Assembly (NCBI GenBank): GCA_964476135.1
Contig: CAYYYG010000009.1
Span: 1 to 31,387 of the forward strand
Length of the DNA stretch: 31,387 bases
Origin: CAYYYG01 sp964476135
GTDB lineage: Bacteria; Patescibacteriota; Microgenomatia; UBA1406; GWC2-37-13
Direction of reading: 5' to 3'
The translations under genes and the position numbers were made by a program. Below the pieces are notes generated by a model. That model was not told the DNA's origin, made no database searches, and saw nothing but the letters and a program-made list of their open reading frames with translations. Shown here piece after piece: positions 22,713 through 30,491 of this stretch (its first letter is position 1; each line of letters begins with the position of its first letter).

Positions 22713-23486
22713 ATGAAGAGTCTGGATATACAGTCTAAAATTACCGGCGAAACTGCTCCACGGATAATTATCGCAAACTCTGGAGAAGAACTTGATGTGG
22801 TTGCCGCTGAGATAATTGAAAAACAAATTAGTAATAAACCAGACACTACTCTGACTTTACCAACCGGCGCAACCCCGCTTGGTATGTATGCCAAACTGGT
22901 TGAAAAATACAAGAGTGGATTAATAGATTTTAGCCTTTCAACAATTTTTAACCTGGACGAATACTGGCCTATAAAACATACACATCCATCAAGCTACTTC
23001 CATTATATGAAAACAAATCTTATAGACCATATAAATGTCCCCAAAGATCACTGGCATATACCAAACGGCGAAGCGATAAGCGCTTTGGACGAATCTATAA
23101 GGTACGGCATGAAATTAAGTAAGGCCGATATCGATCTTGCCGTGGTCGGAATCGGACCAGGCACAACCTGCCATATTGGATTTAACGAGAAAGGATCCGA
23201 TAAAGTATCAGTTACCCGGTACGTACCTCTTGACACACAGACAGTAACCGCCAATTCCCGCTATTTCGATGACAAAAATAAAATGCCAACAGGCGCAATT
23301 ACCCAAGGGATATCGGATATCCTCAAAGCCAAACGGATAGTGCTTATCGCCAAAGGCAAAACAAAAGCGTGGGGTATCAGAAGGACTCTTAAGGGAGAAG
23401 TAAACAGCGATTGTCCGGCAAGTTATTTGCGACTTCATAACAAAGTCACCTTTATTCTTGATCAGGCAGCGGCTTCGGAAATCTAA
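22713..23486 (+). CDS. nagB: NagB-like glucosamine-6-phosphate deaminase, variant active-site loop
   Basis: 257 residues of the NagB/6-phosphogluconolactonase fold. LTLPTGATPLGMY is the phosphate-binding loop, and FNLDEY carries the catalytic Asp (D82). HIGFNEKG has H154 and E159, matching the E. coli NagB catalytic residues H143 and E148. DTQTVTANSRYFDD and PTGAITQGI are also NagB-like. The enzyme would convert glucosamine-6-phosphate to fructose-6-phosphate and ammonia. The loop before the histidine is odd: it reads GIGPGTTCHIGFNE, two residues longer than the usual G-x-G-x-[DN]-G-H form and without the Asp/Asn. A related isomerase/deaminase activity is therefore possible. A kinase-fold gene and a HAD gene follow. 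Confidence 0.82.
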   Translation: MKSLDIQSKITGETAPRIIIANSGEELDVVAAEIIEKQISNKPDTTLTLPTGATPLGMYAKLVEKYKSGLIDFSLSTIFNLDEYWPIKHTHPSSYFHYMKTNLIDHINVPKDHWHIPNGEAISALDESIRYGMKLSKADIDLAVVGIGPGTTCHIGFNEKGSDKVSVTRYVPLDTQTVTANSRYFDDKNKMPTGAITQGISDILKAKRIVLIAKGKTKAWGIRRTLKGEVNSDCPASYLRLHNKVTFILDQAAASEI

Positions 23487-23490
23487 TTAT

Positions 23491-23509
23491 ATACACAATT
23501 TATGTGTAT
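23491..23509. repeat. Inverted repeat between nagB and kinase genes
   Basis: ATACACA and TGTGTAT flank a 5-nt AT loop just after the nagB stop. It lacks a T tract. It may be a weak terminator or an operator for the kinase gene 40 nt downstream. Confidence 0.35.
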
Positions 23510-23547
23510 GTATGGTAAAATAAGATACCGTAATATTTATAACAATA

Positions 23548-24354
23548 ATGCGCAGCCTAGAATTATTGCGCCATTCTTCTCTAATCGAATCCCTCGCTCT
23601 GCCGTTCCCTCTAGAATTCACCGACCAGGTATTTACCGGCGGACTCAATAATAATTACGTCTATCAAGGAGAAAACGGAGTATTCCTTCTCAGGGCACCC
23701 CGCAGCCGTGGTGAAAGAGAAGATACTGAACAATCGATAAGAGCCGAATACGATGCGTTAGGATTTTTTGACTATGGCGATTTCTGCCTCCGTGACCCGG
23801 CAGAACAGGCTTCATTTGCGGAGTGGGCCAAAATAAGAGGCGCCAAATCTTTGGTTCCGGTTGCCGGCAATGATCAATGTCAATTGTATCCTTTCCTATC
23901 CGGGCAACCTCTTAATTTATTTGTCGCCGACATGCAATCAAGTCCATCCAAATCAACCGTGGTTGAAAATACTTTGCATGAACTTATGAAAGCGCATGCG
24001 AACGGTATAGTATATGGCGATCGGTGGGTGACAAATACCTGGGTCGACTTTGATAACAAGATTACAGAGCTTGACTTTGATATCGAGCTTATCGGCGCAC
24101 ATGACGATATTGCCGCCTTTGAGATGGCACAGGAGCTATACCACCTGATTCATTTTGCCGATAAGTCGCGCCGACAAATGACCGACCAGCTGCTTAAATA
24201 TGCCAGAAACGGCATATTTTCCGTATATAATGGACCGCTCATGTCGGAGTTTCTCAAAAAACACGCTGAATATTTCGCAAGCTCGGGAAAACCCTACGAA
24301 CACATAACTCCCCCTTTTATGGAAATCATGGCCTTGGCTGATATAATCGAATAA
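23548..24354 (+). CDS. APH/choline-kinase-fold phosphotransferase
   Basis: 268 residues with a degenerate eukaryote-like kinase core. The nucleotide loop is FTGGLNNNYVYQGENG (about 29-44). LLRAP (R49) stands where choline-kinase/LicA-like proteins often have Arg instead of Lys, and E67 lies in RAEYDAL. The catalytic loop VYGDRWVTNTW holds D158 and N163, and the metal-binding segment is ELDFDIEL (D176). The family phosphorylates small alcohols and sugars, including choline, aminoglycosides and N-acetylhexosamines. The HAD gene follows 2 nt after the stop, and a NagB-like gene is upstream, so a sugar or amino-sugar substrate is inferred. Antibiotic resistance is not indicated by context. Confidence 0.75.
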   Translation: MRSLELLRHSSLIESLALPFPLEFTDQVFTGGLNNNYVYQGENGVFLLRAPRSRGEREDTEQSIRAEYDALGFFDYGDFCLRDPAEQASFAEWAKIRGAKSLVPVAGNDQCQLYPFLSGQPLNLFVADMQSSPSKSTVVENTLHELMKAHANGIVYGDRWVTNTWVDFDNKITELDFDIELIGAHDDIAAFEMAQELYHLIHFADKSRRQMTDQLLKYARNGIFSVYNGPLMSEFLKKHAEYFASSGKPYEHITPPFMEIMALADIIE

Positions 24355-24356
24355 AT

Positions 24357-25001
24357 ATGAAAAAGGCAGTTATATTCGATATGGACGGAGTGATTTCGGA
24401 TACGCAAAAATTTCATGCACTTGCCGAACACATTCTTCTTAAGGAATTAGGAATCGATATCAGCCCTTCACAAATTACACAAAAATATGCAGGAGTAAAC
24501 GATGAATCGATGTTTCGGGAAATATTCAAAAACCATAATCAATCAAAATTTAATATAACATCGCTAATTGATAAAAAATGGGCCTTAATGACCGAAATTT
24601 CTAAGGACAAAATCAAACCTATTACCGGATCACTCGAACTTATAGACAATCTGCGGAGTAACGGCCACAAACTCGCCCTCGCCTCGGCATCTACTCTTGA
24701 TTTTATAAACCACGTGCTCATTGAGCTCAAAATAACCGAAAATTTTGCGACGATTGTTTCCGCAACTCAGGTAAAAGAAGGGAAACCGGCGCCGGATGTT
24801 TTTATTCTTGCCGCAAAAAATATAGAAATGCCTGCCAAAGAATGCATTGTTATTGAAGATGGTGAAAGTGGTATGTTGGCAGCTAAAAGGGCAAAAATGA
24901 AGTGTGTCGGTCTGGTCAAAAATGCACACAATCAAACCCCGGCGGACATCAATGTAACATCCCTTACCCAGCTATCGAGCGACTTCTTGCAATCTTTATA
25001 A
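24357..25001 (+). CDS. HAD-superfamily hydrolase, beta-phosphoglucomutase-like
   Basis: 214 residues with all four HAD motifs: D8-x-D10 in FDMDGVISDT, S110 in LALASAS, K143 in EGKPAPDVF, and E167-D168 in VIEDGESGM. The helical cap between motifs I and II (about 16-85) is the C1 type of the subfamily IA/beta-phosphoglucomutase group. D10 is the general acid/base of mutases and phosphatases. It would act on a small phosphorylated sugar in the cytosol. It starts 2 nt after the kinase gene and is presumably coupled to it. Its stop abuts the convergent PAS gene with no intervening base. Phosphatase versus mutase cannot be told from sequence. Confidence 0.9.
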   Translation: MKKAVIFDMDGVISDTQKFHALAEHILLKELGIDISPSQITQKYAGVNDESMFREIFKNHNQSKFNITSLIDKKWALMTEISKDKIKPITGSLELIDNLRSNGHKLALASASTLDFINHVLIELKITENFATIVSATQVKEGKPAPDVFILAAKNIEMPAKECIVIEDGESGMLAAKRAKMKCVGLVKNAHNQTPADINVTSLTQLSSDFLQSL

Positions 25002-26315
25002 TCAAGCACGGGAAGACTGCTTGCTCTTGCTTACGAATTTTTTAAGCGAGTCGATCTCTTTCTTAAGCTCCGCCATCTTGAGCTCGCGATCGATCATGAT
25101 TTTGTTGGTTTCTTCGGCTTCTGTCAATTTTTTTGACAATTTGCTCTCCGCTTCTTTTTTATCATGAATATCTATTACCGATATCACCATCCTTACCGGA
25201 CGATCATCAAGGTACTCTTTTTTGCCGCTCAATAGGAACCAATGATATTCACCCGTCTTAAGCTTAATTCTGCACTCGGCACTGAAGGGAGAGCTATTGG
25301 CGAAATTTATATCCAGTAATCTGACGATAATATCGGCATCATCGGGATGGAGCATTTTTTGGAAAACGGCAAATGATGGTTTTATATTGCCGGGAGAATA
25401 CCCAAGCAATTCATAGAAGCGCATCGACCAGGTTTCCACCCCTCTTTTGATATCGTAATCCCATATCCCTGCACTCGTTCCTTCAAGCGCCAACTTATAC
25501 AACTCTTTCGATTCAAAAAGTTCCTTCTCCAACTGTCGTCTCTTTTCGATCTCTGCCTGCAGCGAGCTAACCTCCTCCTCAAGTGCGGAGCGAAAATTAA
25601 TTATCTCCCAGATTTTCTTGGGTCTTTCTCGGGTTTCTTCAGAAAAATCGCTCGCTCTCAGATAATCGGCAATCACGAAACCCATAAGGATCGATAAACC
25701 GATACGGACTATCGTATCGGTCAAAATAATATTGAAATATTCCGGTGAGTTGCCAAACACACCCGTCACAAAAACGAAAGCATCGATCATGAATACAAGA
25801 AAAAGAAGCAATGTGATCCGCGCCGTCAGCTTCAAAGCTTTTATTTTGCCTATTATCTCCCAAATTATTCCCATCGCGGCTATATCGATTATCATGGCGG
25901 TCGTAGACCAAAAATAATTGATAAAATTCTGTGAATTTGCCGGTATGAAAAAATGTCCGTAATCTTCAAAACTAGTTATATAGACAACAAATACCTGAAG
26001 AAGCGAGACCCCGATTACGACCTCAAGACCCTTTCTTGCGGCACGTGCTCCATCAAATAGATAAACCAATAACAATATTAAAAGTAGCGGGGTAAAATAT
26101 GCAGTCGATGAAACAAGGAAATAAAGCCCCCACTGGCTGACGCTTATGGAATATGAGCTTAACGTATGCGTATAAACAACCAAAGCGCCAAGAATCGCAT
26201 AGAGAGGAATCAGGGTCAGACGCGTTCGAAGCTTGTGTAAAATGACAACTATCAGCCAAAATAATACGGTATGTATTGCAAGAATAATAAACTCCGAACT
26301 TATTGAACCGAACAT
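25002..26315 (-). CDS. Seven-helix membrane sensor with PAS domain, no kinase
   Basis: 437 residues from the ATG at 26315. About seven hydrophobic helices fill the first 220 residues (start MFGSISSEFIILAIHTVLFW). A coiled coil (FRSALEEEVSSLQAEIEKRR) leads into a PAS_3-type PAS domain at about 272-390, with SAGIWDYD, ETWSMRFYELLGYSP, MLHPDDAD and a final IDIHDKKEAE. The protein then ends in another coiled coil and a basic tail. No histidine-kinase, GGDEF or other output domain follows. A frame extension to 26372 exists, but a TATACT 6 nt before the chosen ATG supports the shorter form. It could dimerise with a separate kinase. The ligand is unknown. Confidence 0.8.
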   Translation of the reverse strand: MFGSISSEFIILAIHTVLFWLIVVILHKLRTRLTLIPLYAILGALVVYTHTLSSYSISVSQWGLYFLVSSTAYFTPLLLILLLVYLFDGARAARKGLEVVIGVSLLQVFVVYITSFEDYGHFFIPANSQNFINYFWSTTAMIIDIAAMGIIWEIIGKIKALKLTARITLLLFLVFMIDAFVFVTGVFGNSPEYFNIILTDTIVRIGLSILMGFVIADYLRASDFSEETRERPKKIWEIINFRSALEEEVSSLQAEIEKRRQLEKELFESKELYKLALEGTSAGIWDYDIKRGVETWSMRFYELLGYSPGNIKPSFAVFQKMLHPDDADIIVRLLDINFANSSPFSAECRIKLKTGEYHWFLLSGKKEYLDDRPVRMVISVIDIHDKKEAESKLSKKLTEAEETNKIMIDRELKMAELKKEIDSLKKFVSKSKQSSRA

Positions 26316-26321
26316 AAAAAA

Positions 26322-26327
26322 AGTATA
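26322..26327 (-). promoter_or_regulatory. -10 box of PAS sensor gene (leaderless)
   Basis: TATACT on the - strand, six T residues before the ATG at 26315. It sits inside the longer reading frame, so the upstream ATG at 26372 is probably not used. Confidence 0.55.
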
Positions 26328-26419
26328 ATCGATTTTACGACAATCTTCATAATAACTATAAACCTTTCGCAATGGACATAACTAATCTTCAGATCACATC
26401 ATTACTCACGACTATTATG

Positions 26420-26425
26420 TATAAT
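26420..26425 (+). promoter_or_regulatory. -10 box of iron-type ABC transporter operon
   Basis: A perfect TATAAT, 31 nt before the ATG at 26457. No convincing -35 is seen. The leader has no Shine-Dalgarno. A CATAAT at 26446-26451, 5 nt before the ATG, is a second candidate. Confidence 0.45.
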
Positions 26426-26456
26426 TCATTTTTAATTATTCATTCCATAATCCCCC

Positions 26457-27488
26457 ATGTCTGGACTTAAATCGAAAATTACTGGCTTCATCTTACTTTC
26501 GGCAGTACTCGTTACCACGTATAGCTTGCTCGGGAAGAAAAACAGCGAAGTGGTGATATATGTGTCTCACGATCAAGACTACTCTCAACCCATACTTGAA
26601 AATTTTGAGAAAGAAACCGGCATTACCGTAAAGGCGGTGTACGACACCGAAGCATCAAAAACAGTCGGACTAACTAATAGGCTGATTGCGGAAAAAAATA
26701 ATCCTCAAGCTGATATATTTTGGAACAATGAAGTCACCCGTACGATACAGCTTAAAAAAGAAGGGGTACTTGATCAATATAAACCAAAAAACTACGACAA
26801 ACTGGCTTCGGTTTATAGGGATAAGGAGGGATACTGGACCGGATTTGCTGCCCGTGCAAGAGTACTGGTCGTAAACACCAAACAGGTTGATAAAAAAAAT
26901 ATCCCCGATTCGCTCGAAGATCTAACCAATAAAAACTTTACCGGAAAAGTGACAATCGCCGACCCACGATTTGGCACAACCGGCTCCCATATGGCAGCCC
27001 TATACACGGTATGGGGAAAAGAAAAATTTGAAAATTTTTTCAGACAACTTAAAAAAAACGGTATCGATATAGCATCAAGTAACGGCCAGACGCGTGACAA
27101 GGTAGTGGAAGGCTCCAAATGGATTGGCTTTACCGACACCGATGATGCCAACGACGCTATTATCAACAAAAAACCTATAAGTGCAGTTTATCCGGACCAG
27201 CAAAAGGACTCGATCGGAACACTCGTTATTCCAAATACCGTAATGCTGATAAAGGGAGCTAATAACGCTGAGAATGCCAAAAAATTAATAGACTACTTGG
27301 TCTCGGAAAATGCGGAATCAAAACTGGCATACGCTAAATCAGCCCAGATGCCGCTTTTACCCAAAGTGGACCGTCCACAAAATATCCCGGCCGTCGAAAC
27401 CATAAAACCGATTGCGGCTGACTGGGAGAAAATCTATGAAAACCTCAAGCCGGTTATGGAATTTTTTGAAAAGGAAATTCTTGAATAA
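26457..27488 (+). CDS. ABC transporter substrate-binding protein, Fe(III)-type
   Basis: 343 residues. An N-terminal hydrophobic anchor (about 8-25) lacks a lipobox cysteine, so the protein is probably tethered by the uncleaved helix. The mature part has the FbpA/FutA-like pattern: VVIYVSHDQDYSQPILENF, then FEKETGITVKAVYDTEASKT, NNPQADIFWNNEVTRTIQL, and later KGKVT-like FTGKVTIADPRFGTTGSHMA. Proteins of this class bind Fe(III), or in some branches phosphonates or thiamine. The canonical twin tyrosines of FbpA are not obvious, so iron is the best guess rather than proven. It is the first gene of an importer operon; the permease begins 3 nt after the stop. Confidence 0.85.
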   Translation: MSGLKSKITGFILLSAVLVTTYSLLGKKNSEVVIYVSHDQDYSQPILENFEKETGITVKAVYDTEASKTVGLTNRLIAEKNNPQADIFWNNEVTRTIQLKKEGVLDQYKPKNYDKLASVYRDKEGYWTGFAARARVLVVNTKQVDKKNIPDSLEDLTNKNFTGKVTIADPRFGTTGSHMAALYTVWGKEKFENFFRQLKKNGIDIASSNGQTRDKVVEGSKWIGFTDTDDANDAIINKKPISAVYPDQQKDSIGTLVIPNTVMLIKGANNAENAKKLIDYLVSENAESKLAYAKSAQMPLLPKVDRPQNIPAVETIKPIAADWEKIYENLKPVMEFFEKEILE

Positions 27489-27491
27489 ATC

Positions 27492-28946
27492 ATGCCGTAT
27501 CTGCTAACCGCCCTTGAGACTAAATCATTAGTGAATTCCCTGATGATTTCTGCAGGTACGGCGACATCTGCTGTATTTATTGCTCTTATCGTCAGTTACG
27601 CTTTCTATTTCAAAAACATTAGGGGCATTAAGACACTGAATTTATTACTCTTCGTCCCGCTACTTATACCTCCTTATCTGCATGCCTTTTCCTGGATGCA
27701 TTTAATACGTTTCTTGGGAGAGCTGAAATTACTCGGACCTTACTCATGCTGCGGCGCCGAGATCCTCAGCTCCATAACAGGTTCTATTTTCATACTAACT
27801 TTGAGTTATTTTACGGCTGGCCATCTTATCATTTCCCGCGCGATAAAAAATATCTCCCCGACGTCGATTATATCTGCTTTCCTGGTAAGCAACGAAAAAC
27901 GCGTACTGAAAAAAGTGATCTTTCCTCAAATATTGCCGGGTATATTGACTGCATGGACAATTACTTTCATACTGTCCTTCATTACCTTCGATGTGCCGGC
28001 TTTTCTTGGGGTCAATACCTATGTGACACAGATTTTCAAGTCCTACACGCTTTCTGGCGGCACGACCCGCGCTTATTATCTGAGTTTTCTGCCGGTGATC
28101 GTAGTTTTTGCCGGACTATTACTTATGCTTAGACCTACCGGCAGAAGGAAAATTTATAGTTCCCGCACCAGTCAAAAATCGAATATTATTAATAATAATC
28201 GTAATACCACCTCGAGAAAAGCACTGATATTGTTTGTGGTCTTATTAATATCAATAAGCACTGTAATTCCGATCGGTGTTTTACTGTATAAAAATTTAAC
28301 CGAACCCGCGAGCGAATTCAATTTGCTAAGTGAACTGAGTGTCATACAAAATACGCTTTATATTGCCATCGGAGCAAGTTTTCTTACGCTTATGATATCC
28401 GGTCTAATCTTTTCCGGTATTTACAAACACAACGTCGGAAGAATTTTAACCCTCTCTCTATTTGCACTTCCTCCGATTACGTTTGCTATTTTATTCATAC
28501 ATATTTTTAACCGTAACTTTCTCGATGTGTTCTACGGCACGCCCCTGGTTCTTGCCTTTGCCTACGCGCTCCGCTTCAGTCCGATCGTCTGCGAACTGTT
28601 TTACATAAGAAAAATGTCGCTAAACCCGGAACTCTTCGCTGCGGCGCAGCTGACCGAAAAATCTACAATACGCCGATTTTTTGCGGTAATATTTCCTTTA
28701 TACCTACCCGCCGTTATCGTCGCATGGATATTATGCATCTGGTTTACCGCAACGGAGCTTCCGATTACGCTTCTTATTCAGCCGCCTGGTTTTCAAACGA
28801 TCATCACGCGTCTTTTTATAGTATTACATTATGGCGCGGTCGAGCTTATGGCGCCGATGACAACAGCACTTATCGTCATCTCACTCTTACCAATTGCCGG
28901 TATTATTTATTACATAAGATTCTCAGAAAAGAATGGACAAAAATAA
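27492..28946 (+). CDS. ABC transporter permease, FbpB-like (fused two-domain)
   Basis: 484 residues with about twelve hydrophobic helices in two homologous halves. Each half has an EAA-type loop for ATPase contact: LVSNEKRVLKKVIFPQILPG in the first half, and AAQLTEKSTIRRFFAVIFPL in the second. Both keep the Ala-x-[8-12]-[FI]-P-x-[LI]-[LY]-P ending. The fused arrangement is typical of Fe(III) permeases such as FbpB/AfuB. The start is 3 nt after the binding-protein stop, and its last 14 nt overlap the ATPase gene. It forms the membrane channel of the importer. Confidence 0.9.
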   Translation: MPYLLTALETKSLVNSLMISAGTATSAVFIALIVSYAFYFKNIRGIKTLNLLLFVPLLIPPYLHAFSWMHLIRFLGELKLLGPYSCCGAEILSSITGSIFILTLSYFTAGHLIISRAIKNISPTSIISAFLVSNEKRVLKKVIFPQILPGILTAWTITFILSFITFDVPAFLGVNTYVTQIFKSYTLSGGTTRAYYLSFLPVIVVFAGLLLMLRPTGRRKIYSSRTSQKSNIINNNRNTTSRKALILFVVLLISISTVIPIGVLLYKNLTEPASEFNLLSELSVIQNTLYIAIGASFLTLMISGLIFSGIYKHNVGRILTLSLFALPPITFAILFIHIFNRNFLDVFYGTPLVLAFAYALRFSPIVCELFYIRKMSLNPELFAAAQLTEKSTIRRFFAVIFPLYLPAVIVAWILCIWFTATELPITLLIQPPGFQTIITRLFIVLHYGAVELMAPMTTALIVISLLPIAGIIYYIRFSEKNGQK

Positions 28947-29601
28947 TGCATTTCTGATAGAAAATCTAAAATTACGATTGGGTCAGGAGACAGTATTGGA
29001 TTCAGTTTCACTCTCGATGTGTGCAGGCGAATTCGTGTCGCTTAAAGGGCCGTCCGGTTGCGGCAAAAGCACTCTGCTCATGGCGCTTGCCGGATTAATC
29101 GAGCCTTTGTCGGGTAGAATTACAATAAACGGAATGGTAGCTAATGATCCGAAAATTATTTTACCTCCTCATAAGCGTCGCCTGAATCTGCTTTTTCAAA
29201 ACTTGGCACTTTGGCCTCATATGACGGGCTATGAACAACTCAAATTCGTTTGGGAATCCAACCGCTCAGGCGACTTGGATAAAAAAATATCATTCTTATG
29301 CGGTGAAATCGGACTCCCGGAAAATCTCCTTAACAAATATCCGTATGAACTCTCCCGCGGTCAGGAGCAGCGACTGGCGATCGCACGTACTTTTATCGGC
29401 AATCATAAAATCATCCTTCTTGATGAGCCTTTAACAGCGCTTGACGGCAAACTGCGGACAAAATTCATGGAATTTCTTGGCAAAATAAAAAAAACGGCTC
29501 AAACTACCGTGGTCATGGTTTCACATGATCTTATGACCGATACCATAAAATACGATCGGGAGTATGTTTATGACAATTTAAGTTTTGTTGCAAAAAAATG
29601 A
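28933..29601 (+). CDS. ABC transporter ATP-binding protein, short form
   Basis: 222 residues with all ABC ATPase motifs: Walker A GPSGCGKST (39-47), Q-loop Q89, signature LSRGQ (140-144), Walker B ILLDE with E165, and H-loop H198 in MVSHD. It energises the importer. FbpC-type ATPases are usually near 350 residues with a C-terminal regulatory domain that senses iron; this one stops right after the nucleotide-binding domain, so that control is absent. The start overlaps the permease by 14 nt. The stop overlaps the next start as ATGA, so all four genes are coupled. Confidence 0.93.
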   Translation: MDKNNAFLIENLKLRLGQETVLDSVSLSMCAGEFVSLKGPSGCGKSTLLMALAGLIEPLSGRITINGMVANDPKIILPPHKRRLNLLFQNLALWPHMTGYEQLKFVWESNRSGDLDKKISFLCGEIGLPENLLNKYPYELSRGQEQRLAIARTFIGNHKIILLDEPLTALDGKLRTKFMEFLGKIKKTAQTTVVMVSHDLMTDTIKYDREYVYDNLSFVAKK

Positions 29602-30389
29602 AAAAATACTATCCGTTAATGCTGTTTATCGGAATATTAACCGTAATAAGTTTTTTATCCATATCGAAAAAAAACAGTCCCGATTCGACGGAAAAAATTA
29701 CCATATCTAATTACAACCCAGATGAATACACTCCGGAAGAACTGAAAAAAATTATTGAAGGCGACGATAAAAAATACGTTGTCATAGACGTTCGCACCCA
29801 GCAGGAATACGATTTCGGCCATGTTCCCGGAGCGTTGAGAGCGGATTATCATAATAAAGAATCGCTTACAAAAGCGGCAACCGGCAAAATCCCAATCACC
29901 TATGACGGCTTCTCGACCATGCGCGGGCCATATGCCGCCTATTTACTTTATCAAAACGGGCATAGCAGGGTGGGAATTCTACTCGGAGGACTGGCGGCCT
30001 GGGCGGAGGATATCGGTAAAATGGAAACAAAAAGCGGAGCCAAAGGCGACGTTTTTCTGCATCCGAAAAATATTTTTCCGGAACGAAAAAAACAGGTTTA
30101 TCCACCAGGCCAAGGCACAGCCGAATTTACGATTGAGGCGAAAAAATTTACTTTCACACCCAATACTATCAAAGTAAAACACGGACAGGAGGTAATCATC
30201 CATCTGAAAAGCACCGACGCCATCCATGGCTTTTCTCTTCCTGAATACGAGATTGAAGAAGAATTGCTTCCAAATATTCAAAAGACCGTATCATTCACGG
30301 CAGATAGAAAAGGTAATTTTTCATTCATTACGAATGTAGTTTCGGGGAAAGATTACGCCTCTATGGTCGGAAATATTATCGTGAGATGA
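29598..30389 (+). CDS. Membrane-anchored rhodanese-cupredoxin fusion lacking catalytic residues
   Basis: 263 residues. An N-terminal anchor helix (about 5-23) is followed by a rhodanese domain (about 45-140). This has the CH2A-like VVIDVRTQQEYDFGHVPGA and LLGGLAAW, but its active-site Cys is replaced by D103 in ITYDGFSTM. A cupredoxin domain of the COX2/NosZ type (about 172-263) follows, with FTFTPNTIKVKHGQEVIIHL and H210 in AIHGFSLPEY. Where CuA proteins have C-x3-C-G-x2-H-x2-M, this one reads T245, S249, Y253 and M256. The whole protein contains no cysteine. Both folds are recognisable, but standard sulfurtransferase and CuA functions should be lost. Coupling to an iron-type importer suggests an extracellular metal-handling or scaffold role. 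Confidence 0.8.
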   Translation: MKKYYPLMLFIGILTVISFLSISKKNSPDSTEKITISNYNPDEYTPEELKKIIEGDDKKYVVIDVRTQQEYDFGHVPGALRADYHNKESLTKAATGKIPITYDGFSTMRGPYAAYLLYQNGHSRVGILLGGLAAWAEDIGKMETKSGAKGDVFLHPKNIFPERKKQVYPPGQGTAEFTIEAKKFTFTPNTIKVKHGQEVIIHLKSTDAIHGFSLPEYEIEEELLPNIQKTVSFTADRKGNFSFITNVVSGKDYASMVGNIIVR

Positions 30390-30399
30390 ATCAATAAGT

Positions 30400-30485
30400 G
30401 GGAGCAGTGACTTAATTATTTTCCGCAAATCCGGTTATACCGGAAAACGAAAAACAATCTCGCACACTGCTCCCGAATATCGGGA
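30400..30485. repeat. Nested inverted repeats, probable structured element
   Basis: GGGAGCAGTG (30400-30409) and CACTGCTCCC (30465-30474) are perfect 10-bp arms 55 nt apart. Between them TCCGGT/ACCGGA forms a 3-nt-loop hairpin. Overlapping the right arm, TCCCGA/TCGGGA (30471-30485) forms another. The element fills the gap between the convergent importer operon and a small - strand gene. It has no T tract, so it is not a standard terminator. A structured RNA or a mobile-element remnant is possible. Confidence 0.6.
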
Positions 30486-30491
30486 AACGGT

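Noticed and set aside
23548..24354. Antibiotic-resistance aminoglycoside kinase
   Set aside because: It shares the APH fold but has Arg in place of the usual Lys and sits with sugar-phosphate genes; no resistance context is present.
30400..30485. Integron attC site
   Set aside because: No GTTRRRY/RYYYAAC core pair at the ends and no integrase nearby.
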